The notes beneath the pieces are model-generated. The model saw nothing but the letters and a program-made list of their open reading frames with translations, was not told the origin of the DNA and ran no database searches. Both the position numbers and the translations under genes were made by a program. From JABCYV01 sp963729325 (GTDB taxonomy: Bacteria; Acidobacteriota; Terriglobia; Terriglobales; Acidobacteriaceae): a stretch of 64,000 nt of DNA. Every line of letters begins with the position of its first letter. Within the stretch, counting starts at the first letter, position 1. This document shows, piece after piece, positions 58,005 to 64,000 of the stretch. The stretch spans positions 62,001 through 126,000 of the forward strand of contig CAVSNS010000051.1 of the NCBI GenBank assembly GCA_963729325.1, in the 5' to 3' direction.

Positions 58005-58925
58005 ATGCCCAGAAAGTCCTTGCTTGTAATCCTGGCGGCGCTTCTATTGACCGCTGCCGCCGCTACCGCCGCGAACCGAGAGATCATTCCAGCCGGCACC
58101 CTTTTACAATGCACGTTAGACGAGCCGAACTTCTCTTCCAAAACGGCCCAGGTTGGAGACCCAGTCCTCTGTCATCTGGGTTACGTCTCCGCTTTTGGCC
58201 GATCTGTATTTCCTCGCGGAGCGTCCTTGGGAGGCCATCTGCAGGACTCCAAAGACCCGGGGCACTTTGTCGGAAAAGGCTGGATCGAAGTCGATTTTGA
58301 CCGCCTGGTCCTGCCGGGCGCCGAGGTTTATCCCCTGAGCGCCAAAGTGGTTTCGGCCCCGCACTACAAGGTGGACCGCGATGGAAAGATCCGCGGTAAG
58401 GGTCATCCCACGCGCGATGCGGTGGAATGGGCGATTCCAATTCTCTGGCCGATCAAGGTTCTCACACTACCCGCGCGTGGGCCTTACCCCACGCTGAAGG
58501 GCGAAACCCGAATCTCCCTGCGGCTCATGGAAGATGTTGAGGTTCCGTTACGCAGCGTCGCCAGTAACTCCGTACCGATGCCTCCATGGGCCTCTCCCGG
58601 CCGCTTTGAAGCATCTTCCGCCTCTCAACCGCAATGGAAGCCCGCCTCGGCCAAGGTCTCAGACGTGCCTAATGTAGCGATGAAATCCGCCTACCTAACC
58701 GAACCCTCGCCCCAACAACAGTCCACGCTGATTGTTCTCAAGGGCGGGTCGGCTTACGTGGCCGCCGATTACTGGGTTGCCGGCGGGCAGATGCACTTCG
58801 TGACCGAGGGCGGCGAGGAAAAATTGTTTCCCGTAGAAAAGCTCGACTTGTCCCAAACCGTCCGCATGAATCGCGAACGGAACGTTGAGTTCCAGGTGCG
58901 CTCGAGGGGTGTTGTCGAGCAGTAA
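58005..58925 (+). CDS. secreted hypothetical protein
   Basis: The 306-residue protein starts MPRKSLLVILAALLLTAAAA at 58005 behind a strong GAGGAGG site, with a signal peptide ending near ATAANRE. The mature N-terminus (IIPAGTLLQCTLDEPNFSSK, PVLCHLGYVSAFGRSVFPRG) has a pattern seen in acidobacterial envelope proteins, where a Cys pair may form a disulfide. The C-terminal 70 residues form a second beta-rich module (LKGGSAYVAADYWVAGGQMH, EEKLFPVEKLD). No family function is known. It follows the AsmA gene by 245 bases, so it is probably a separate transcript. Confidence 0.7.
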   Translation: MPRKSLLVILAALLLTAAAATAANREIIPAGTLLQCTLDEPNFSSKTAQVGDPVLCHLGYVSAFGRSVFPRGASLGGHLQDSKDPGHFVGKGWIEVDFDRLVLPGAEVYPLSAKVVSAPHYKVDRDGKIRGKGHPTRDAVEWAIPILWPIKVLTLPARGPYPTLKGETRISLRLMEDVEVPLRSVASNSVPMPPWASPGRFEASSASQPQWKPASAKVSDVPNVAMKSAYLTEPSPQQQSTLIVLKGGSAYVAADYWVAGGQMHFVTEGGEEKLFPVEKLDLSQTVRMNRERNVEFQVRSRGVVEQ

Positions 58926-58969
58926 GCGCCGGCGACAATTCGGGAAAACTCTGTGTCCTCCGGTGATAG

Positions 58970-58996
58970 GGGCGGGGCCATCGCTTCCCGCCCTTC
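58970..58996 (+). terminator. candidate terminator after the secreted hypothetical gene
   Basis: GGGCGGG (58970-58976) pairs with CCCGCCC (58987-58993) around a 10-base loop, followed by TTCCGTTT. The stem is G+C rich but the T-tract is broken, so this is a moderate candidate. Confidence 0.45.
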
Positions 58997-59130
58997 CGTT
59001 TATCGTTAGAAGTGTATCCGCCGACGGTCTCTCCTTCTCACCACAGACAAATTACGTCGCCCTCTCTGGTAGTTTCGGCCTAGAAGTGTGAGAATCGTCA
59101 GTCCATCAAGTCCAAAAGAGGCTTCCAGAG

Positions 59131-60915
59131 ATGAACTGGATATTGAGCGTACTTTTGTCGATCGTGATCGCCACACTATTTGTATCGAACGCGGTTGCCC
59201 AGGCGCCCGTGGACACTCGCCGCGCGCAATTGAATGCGGTCCTGCAGGAAGAGTGGGAGTATAGGCTCCGAACAAACCCGGAACTGGCGAGCCACACTGG
59301 CGACAACCGCTACAACGACAAGGTCAGCGATTTCTCTCCCGAATTCTTCGCCGCTGACCTGCAGCATGACCAGCAAATGCTGGCGCGCATTGATGCCATC
59401 GACACAACCGGTTTCCCAGAGCAGGAAAAACTGAACAAAGTGCTAATGCTGCGTGGTCTGCGCGAACAAATTGAGTCTGCCCAGTTCAAGGAATGGGAGA
59501 TGCCGATCACCCAGTTCGGCGGCCCGCACATGGAATACGTAAGTCTGGCGTCAAACACATCCTTCCACTCCGTCAAAGACTACGAAGATTACTTGTCGCG
59601 CCTGCACCAACTGCCGCATCTTTTCGATCAAGTGACGACTGATATGCGTCTGGGTCTGCGTGATCATCTGATGCCACCCCGATATCTGTTAGAAAAAGTT
59701 GTCACACAGGCGCAGCGAATTTCCGATGATTCGCCCGAGGCCAGCCCATTCAGCCAGCCCGTTCTCAAGTTTCCGGAAAGTATCTCTGAGGCTGACCAGA
59801 AACGCCTGCGGGCTGCGGTCTTCGCCACCGTGAAGAATGATGTATCGCCAACCTACGGCAAGTTCGCGGCCTTTGTGCGCACCGAATATGCTCCCAGGGG
59901 ACGCACCGATTTGGGGGTTTGGGCGCTGCCCGAGGGCGATGCGCGTTACCAGTTTGCGGTTCGAACCATGACCACAACCAACTTGAGCCCAGAGGAAATT
60001 CACCAGCTCGGCCTCAAGCAGGTGACGGAAATCGAAAGCCAGATGCTCAAGATCGCCCGTCAGCAGGGCTTCGACGACCTGAAGAGCTTCAATGAGCATA
60101 TCCGGAAAGACGCCCATTTGCACGCTACATCCGGCCAGCAGTTGCTCGATCTCTATCAGCACTATGCCGATCAGATGTATGGAAAGCTTCCCCAGCTCTT
60201 TGGCAAATTGCCGAAAAATAAATTGGCCGTGGTTCCGATGCAATCCTATCGCAGTCCAGACGCGGTTCCCGCCGACTACAGCCCTGGCGCAGGAGATAAC
60301 TCACTGCCGGGGCGAATCAATGTCAACGAATATAATCCGCAGGCTCGCCTGCTGCTGAATGTGGAGGCCATCGCTTATCACGAAGGCGTGCCCGGCCATC
60401 ATTTGCAGTTCTCGGTCGCGCACGAACTCACTGACCTTCCAGCCTTCCGCAAGTTTGGCATCGACTACAACGCTTATTCGGAAGGCTGGGCATTTTACTC
60501 GGAACGTCTGGGCAAAGAGATCGGATTCTATCAGGATCCGTACAGCGACTACGGGCGTCTGGGAAACGAAATGTGGCGCTCAGTCCGCCTGGTAGTCGAT
60601 ACTGGCGTGCACTACAAACGTTGGTCGCGCGAGCAGATGGTAGATTTCTTCCGGCAGCATACGGCCATGGACGACCAGAACATTCAGACCGAAGTCGACC
60701 GCTACATTGCCTGGCCGGCGCAAGCCCTATCGTACAAACTTGGACAAATGAAAATCCTCGACCTGCGCGAACGCGCCCGGCGCGAATTGGGCGATAAGTT
60801 CGACATTCGCGCCTTTCACGACGCTGTGCTCGACCAGGGGGTTCTACCACTCGACGTGTTGGAAGAAAAAATCAGCGGATGGATTGGGTCCCACAAGACG
60901 GTAGCAAGCCAGTGA
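59131..60915 (+). CDS. DUF885 family protein (putative secreted metallopeptidase)
   Basis: The 594-residue protein has a signal peptide (MNWILSVLLSIVIATLFVSN, ending AVAQ). The DUF885 domain fills the rest. Its metal site is AYHEGVPGHHLQFS, an HExxxxHH variant of the zinc motif, followed by AYSEGWAFYSERLGKEIGFY with the third ligand Glu. It ends LPLDVLEEKISGWI. DUF885 proteins are predicted metallopeptidases of the M2/M3-like fold. The reading frame is intact. It may degrade peptides in the periplasm. AGAGG just before the start fits a ribosome binding site. Confidence 0.87.
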   Translation: MNWILSVLLSIVIATLFVSNAVAQAPVDTRRAQLNAVLQEEWEYRLRTNPELASHTGDNRYNDKVSDFSPEFFAADLQHDQQMLARIDAIDTTGFPEQEKLNKVLMLRGLREQIESAQFKEWEMPITQFGGPHMEYVSLASNTSFHSVKDYEDYLSRLHQLPHLFDQVTTDMRLGLRDHLMPPRYLLEKVVTQAQRISDDSPEASPFSQPVLKFPESISEADQKRLRAAVFATVKNDVSPTYGKFAAFVRTEYAPRGRTDLGVWALPEGDARYQFAVRTMTTTNLSPEEIHQLGLKQVTEIESQMLKIARQQGFDDLKSFNEHIRKDAHLHATSGQQLLDLYQHYADQMYGKLPQLFGKLPKNKLAVVPMQSYRSPDAVPADYSPGAGDNSLPGRINVNEYNPQARLLLNVEAIAYHEGVPGHHLQFSVAHELTDLPAFRKFGIDYNAYSEGWAFYSERLGKEIGFYQDPYSDYGRLGNEMWRSVRLVVDTGVHYKRWSREQMVDFFRQHTAMDDQNIQTEVDRYIAWPAQALSYKLGQMKILDLRERARRELGDKFDIRAFHDAVLDQGVLPLDVLEEKISGWIGSHKTVASQ

Positions 60916-60950
60916 CGGATGGCTGCTAGTGCGGCGTCGAATGAATTCCA

Positions 60951-62021
60951 TCAGTCGGCGGCCGCCCCCAGGTTCGCGATTGGTTCAGGACGCCGGCGGG
61001 AAGCGCGATTGGGTGGCAAGCCGGCATCGCGGATCTTGTAGAGCAGCGCGCGATAGCTGATGCTGAGCGCGCGTGCCGCCTGTTTCCGATTCCAGTGATG
61101 CGCTTGCAAGACTTTCAGGATGACCTTGCGCTCCAGTTCGCGGGTTGCCTGGCGGGTCAGCTTCTTAAGCGAAATGGGGCCATCCAGATTGATGTCAGGA
61201 TTGAAGTACTCCCGTTCGCCCGCCACCAGGTCGGTGGTGATCACATCTTCGTTTCCCAAGATCACATAGCGCTTGATGAGATTTTCCAGTTCGCGGATGT
61301 TGCCCGGCCAATGATACTTCTGCAGGGCAGCTTTCAGGTCGGTGGACAATTCGCGGGCCCGGCAATTGTATTTGCGGTTGTAATAATCGAGGAAATACGC
61401 AGCCAGGTCTTCGATGTCGCCACGGCGCTCACGCAACGGCGGCATTTGCAAGTTCACCACATTGATCCTGTAGAAAAGATCTTGGCGGAAGGTCCCGTTT
61501 TCGATCTCCGCTTCCAGTTTGCGGTTCGTGGCACAGACAACTCGAACTTCGACTTTCTTGTCTTCCTGGGCGCCGATGCGACAAAACTGTCCATCCTGAA
61601 GCAACTGTAAAAGCTTGGACTGCAGCCCCAGATCCAGTTCCGAAATCTCGTCAAGAAAAAGCGTGCCGCGATGGGCCATCTCCACGCGTCCCGGCTTGGT
61701 GCCGTAGGCCCCGGTGAAAGCGCCTTTCTCGTATCCGAAGAGCTCACTTTCCAGCAGCGTGCCCGGAATGGCGGGGCAGTTCACCTTGACATACGGACCG
61801 GTCTTCCAAGGTGAAAGGCTGTGGATCATCCGCGCGATGATGTCCTTGCCGGTACCGCTTTCGCCCTGAATGAGGACGGGGACGTTGGCGCTCGCTACCT
61901 TGTCCATACGGTCGCGGAGCGACTGCATGACCTCGGAGCGTCCAAAAACAATGGCGTCGGGTGGAAATTCACCTAAGGACTGGACCAATGAACTGACTGA
62001 ACCTGAGTTTGTGACGGGCAT
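60951..62021 (-). CDS. sigma-54-dependent Fis-family regulator without a receiver domain
   Basis: This 356-residue activator works with RNA polymerase sigma-54. The start at 62021 (MPVTNSGSVSSLVQSLGEF) follows AGGAGT. The AAA+ domain has Walker A IQGESGTGKDIIARM, the GAFTGA loop (YEKGAFTGAYGTKPG), Walker B GTLFLDEISEL and the R-finger region. The C-terminus has a Fis-type helix-turn-helix: VLQAHHWNRKQAARALSISY. No REC, GAF or PAS domain precedes the AAA+ domain, so the input is unclear. It is 198 bases downstream of the PilZ gene on the same strand. Its leader contains a hairpin (CCAACCCC..GGGGTTTGG). Confidence 0.88.
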   Translation of the reverse strand: MPVTNSGSVSSLVQSLGEFPPDAIVFGRSEVMQSLRDRMDKVASANVPVLIQGESGTGKDIIARMIHSLSPWKTGPYVKVNCPAIPGTLLESELFGYEKGAFTGAYGTKPGRVEMAHRGTLFLDEISELDLGLQSKLLQLLQDGQFCRIGAQEDKKVEVRVVCATNRKLEAEIENGTFRQDLFYRINVVNLQMPPLRERRGDIEDLAAYFLDYYNRKYNCRARELSTDLKAALQKYHWPGNIRELENLIKRYVILGNEDVITTDLVAGEREYFNPDINLDGPISLKKLTRQATRELERKVILKVLQAHHWNRKQAARALSISYRALLYKIRDAGLPPNRASRRRPEPIANLGAAAD

Positions 62022-62219
62022 TATGTAGCTATGACTCCTATACGCGGCCTCTGGTGTGCACCCCGAAAGCCAAACCCCATACAGCGTCGGGGTTGGCTTG
62101 TACATGCCTGTTAAGCGTCGAAAAATCAATAACTTCCAAGGGATCGATGGAAAGTAGCGTGAACCCGTGTGGAGGCGCTAAGCCCTGCTAAACCGGGCGC
62201 GGGACATAGGAAAAGATTT

Positions 62220-62600
62220 TCACACTAGAGAAGCAACTTTCCTTCGTACGGGGTGCCGCTCCGGTTCTGGAGCCAAGAGAGGGTGGGAGAACTTCAAGCC
62301 GAGTAAGTGGTAACCTTCAGCGTGAGTTACCCTAACCGTTCGGGCCCGAAGGGTGCGGGATGCTTTTGGTAGCGCATTAATGGCAGCCAAGGGTGCGCTA
62401 GGGATTTCCAGCAGAACCCGTGCGGAAAGGGGCAAGGAGCGGCGGACTGCCACCAGTGCCCCTCCGGCGGAAACATTGAGGGCGGTAGCAAACTCAAGAA
62501 ATTCTTTGCCCTTGTCGTCTCGACTACGAACGAAGACGGGGATCGCAAGTGGCAGACGCACCCACTGGCGGCGTTCTTTTTCCGGCTTCCGTCGGTTCAC
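62220..62600 (-). CDS. PilZ-domain protein
   Basis: The 126-residue protein starts MNRRKPEKERRQWVRLPLAI at 62600. The cyclic-di-GMP binding pattern RRxxxR is present (ERRQWVRLPL), and the second motif, normally (D/N)xSxxG, reads NVSAGGALVAV. VARSLPL..VLLEIPSAP-like strands complete the domain. It likely senses cyclic-di-GMP to alter motility, exopolysaccharide or transcription. The sigma-54 regulator lies downstream and a hybrid histidine kinase lies divergently upstream, so a signalling cluster is plausible. Confidence 0.85.
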   Translation of the reverse strand: MNRRKPEKERRQWVRLPLAIPVFVRSRDDKGKEFLEFATALNVSAGGALVAVRRSLPLSARVLLEIPSAPLAAINALPKASRTLRARTVRVTHAEGYHLLGLKFSHPLLAPEPERHPVRRKVASLV

Positions 62601-62628
62601 ACCTACCCCTTGGCGCGAAATAACCCAT

Positions 62629-62655
62629 GGTTTCCCCGCACCTTAGGGGCCAAAC
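62629..62655. promoter_or_regulatory. hairpin in the PilZ-gene leader
   Basis: GGTTTCCCC (62629-62637) pairs with GGGGCCAAACC (62645-62655), leaving a two-base bulge, about 30 bases upstream of the PilZ start on the minus strand. It could be an RNA structure or a protein site. The 62601-62942 intergenic region contains no supported gene. Confidence 0.3.
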
Positions 62656-62850
62656 CACGTATCATGGATGGGTACTCTCCCGTACAAAAGCCCTTATAAC
62701 ACGGACGATTCCTTGAAACTTCGCTACTGCAGCCGAATCTGACGGCTTCCATGCAACTGCCGATCCCATCGAAGAGGCCCTAAAATTGAGCATTTTCTTG
62801 CCCACAACTGCAATGTTTTTCGCTTATGTGACCATTTCATTTCATTTTCG

Positions 62851-62879
62851 TTGACAGTGGTAAAGCTCTGACATAGCAT
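62851..62879 (+). promoter_or_regulatory. sigma-70-like promoter of the hybrid histidine kinase
   Basis: TTGACA (62851-62856) and TAGCAT (62874-62879) are separated by exactly 17 bases, within an A+T-rich stretch. The -35 is a perfect match and the -10 matches four of six. The predicted leader is about 55 bases. Confidence 0.5.
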
Positions 62880-62942
62880 TATTAACGAACCAGTCCAAGA
62901 TCGCCCCTCCCCGGTCCGCCAAGCCACGAGTTCCCTAGGGTT

Positions 62943-64000
62943 ATGGGCCCAACGCCAGAAAACACGTGTCTGCCTCAAGAAGTGAAAACCCGATCACAGC
63001 CAGAGCCCCGTCCTAGCGAGCGGCCACTGGCGGATATAGCTGACTACGACGAACTGCTGCGCGAATACAACCAACTTAGGGAACGATTTCTGCGCACAAC
63101 GAACGCGCTAGCCTCGGCCGCCCACGACCTGAAGACGCCACTTGCCATTCTGAACGGATACATTGAATTGCTAGAGAGCGAGAGACTTGGCGCTCTCAAT
63201 CAGCGCCAGAGCGAAATTCTTCACGACATGCATTCCAGCGGTCAACGGCTGCAGCACTTCATTCAGGACTTTCTCAGCTTCAGCGTGCTCGAGATCGGCG
63301 AGATGAAAATGCGCTACGAGACCGCTGACATGAATGCCTGCCTCTCCGAGGTATGCAGGCTGTGGTCGCACCGCTTTCAGGAGAATGGATTGGCACTTTA
63401 CTTCCTGGGCAATGACAAGGTGGCGGCTTTTCCGTTTGATTCGGCAAAAGTTCAGCGCGTGATCTCGAATCTCCTGGAGAATGCTTCTAAGTTCACCCCT
63501 GCCGGCGGCACAGTATGGTTGCATGCCGAACCTTACATGTGGGAACGCCGAAGCAGCAACAAGCCGGGCGTTGCGGGCGAGCGGCGCCGTCACGACAATG
63601 CGCTCCCCAATTCAGTCAAAGTCAGCGTGTCGGATACTGGGCCCGGAATTCCTGCGGAATATCACATCGAAGTGTTCGATGATTTCTTCCGGCTGCCGCA
63701 AAGCGAGAATCAATCCGATGGAATGGGCCTTGGGCTGGCCATTGCGCGCCGTCTGGTCAATGGCATGGGTGGAAAAATCTGGGTGGAAAGTGATCCCGGC
63801 GCGGGCTGCAAATTCTCTTTCATCATTCCCCCTCCAACCCGTCCCCACAACCGCCAGCAGAGGGAAAAGCAAATGAGTGAGACGTCCAAGATATTACTAG
63901 TGGACGATGAACCCGGAATGCTCCGCTATATCCGCACCTTGCTCGAGGTCGATGACTACAAGGTGGAAACCGCCAGCACCGGCGAAGAAGCACTGGAGCG
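62943..64000 (+). CDS. hybrid histidine kinase (HisKA-HATPase-REC), partial at right edge
   Basis: The frame opens at 62943 (MGPTPENTCLPQEVKTRSQP) and is still open at the window end, giving at least 352 residues. A soluble N-terminus without a membrane segment or sensor domain leads into HisKA with the phospho-His in ASAAHDLKTPLAILNGYIEL. HATPase motifs follow: RVISNLLENASKFTPAGG (N box), VSVSDTGPGIPAEY (G1), and GMGLGLAIARRLVNGMGG (G2). Without a stop it continues through QREKQMSETSKILLVDDEPG into a receiver domain (DDEP acidic pocket). An ATG at 63871 could also start a separate regulator, but the frame is shared. It is divergent from the PilZ gene. Confidence 0.85.
   Translation, partial: MGPTPENTCLPQEVKTRSQPEPRPSERPLADIADYDELLREYNQLRERFLRTTNALASAAHDLKTPLAILNGYIELLESERLGALNQRQSEILHDMHSSGQRLQHFIQDFLSFSVLEIGEMKMRYETADMNACLSEVCRLWSHRFQENGLALYFLGNDKVAAFPFDSAKVQRVISNLLENASKFTPAGGTVWLHAEPYMWERRSSNKPGVAGERRRHDNALPNSVKVSVSDTGPGIPAEYHIEVFDDFFRLPQSENQSDGMGLGLAIARRLVNGMGGKIWVESDPGAGCKFSFIIPPPTRPHNRQQREKQMSETSKILLVDDEPGMLRYIRTLLEVDDYKVETASTGEEALE

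Noticed and set aside
62724..62978. 84-residue minus-strand frame in the PilZ / kinase intergenic region
   Set aside because: Overlaps the kinase start and its promoter, and the Trp/Arg-rich content looks random.
1..64000. tRNA, rRNA, CRISPR array, prophage
   Set aside because: No T-loop or cloverleaf pattern, no rRNA signature, no regularly spaced direct repeats and no phage structural genes were seen by eye.

Overview
The window looks like a chromosomal segment from a soil-type Acidobacteriota, most likely Terriglobia (Koribacter/Terriglobales-like). This is inferred from gene content, not from a marker gene. The signs are an Oar-type TonB receptor beside a LacI regulator, a Ser/Thr kinase with a TPR tail, a sigma-54 regulator without receiver next to a PilZ protein, a seven-haem cytochrome, a DUF885 peptidase, and a lipid cluster that fits membrane-spanning or ether lipid producers. 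No tRNA, rRNA, CRISPR array or phage was seen.

Layout. 1-4344 (minus): partial FecR protein, a secreted hypothetical, ruvC, and the cstA-ybdD pair. 4617-7034 (plus): phosphofructokinase with pyrophosphate-type signature residues, and a GT87-like membrane glycosyltransferase. 7042-9647 (minus): esterase, a VKOR/thioredoxin oxidative-folding pair, and a lipid kinase. 9644-19195 (minus): a tightly packed lipid operon of fatty acyl reductase fused to a degenerate HAD domain, thioester-reductase-like protein, polysaccharide pyruvyl transferase-like protein, two AMP-ligases, crotonase and free-standing ACP. 19467-22828 (minus): a small protein, a cysteine-less racemase homologue and a large radical SAM protein resembling tetraether / membrane-spanning lipid synthases. 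23144-25099: alcohol dehydrogenase and ornithine cyclodeaminase-like enzymes. 25252-30722 (plus): a five-gene peptide-ligase-like cassette (esterase, ATP-grasp, GCS2 ligase, M29 aminopeptidase, second ATP-grasp-like protein).

30917-34292 is a low-density stretch with a complete IS481-family insertion (inverted repeats plus 7-bp target duplication), a Flp-type pilin and several small proteins. 34293-43246 (plus) holds the kinase-TPR protein, a badly frameshifted PIG-L deacetylase, an APC permease, an MFS exporter and a DinB-like protein. 43224-46987 (minus) holds thrB, thrC (with an in-frame amber codon), a cupin and an SDR. Then come a transsulfuration enzyme, the multihaem cytochrome, the TonB receptor with its LacI regulator, a TPR protein, an AsmA protein, a secreted hypothetical, a DUF885 peptidase, the sigma-54 regulator, the PilZ protein, and a hybrid histidine kinase running off the right edge.

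The most promising biology is the 15-kb minus-strand region 8744-22828. The radical SAM enzyme could join lipid tails, while the adjacent ligase/ACP/reductase operon could activate and reduce acyl chains, for example to build ether bonds. The second candidate is the five-gene amide-ligase cassette.

A technical warning: I count about 29 apparent frameshifts in 18 otherwise well conserved genes. Several lie in short homopolymers, so indel errors in the assembly are the simplest explanation. Coordinates of frameshifted genes span the whole reconstructed gene.
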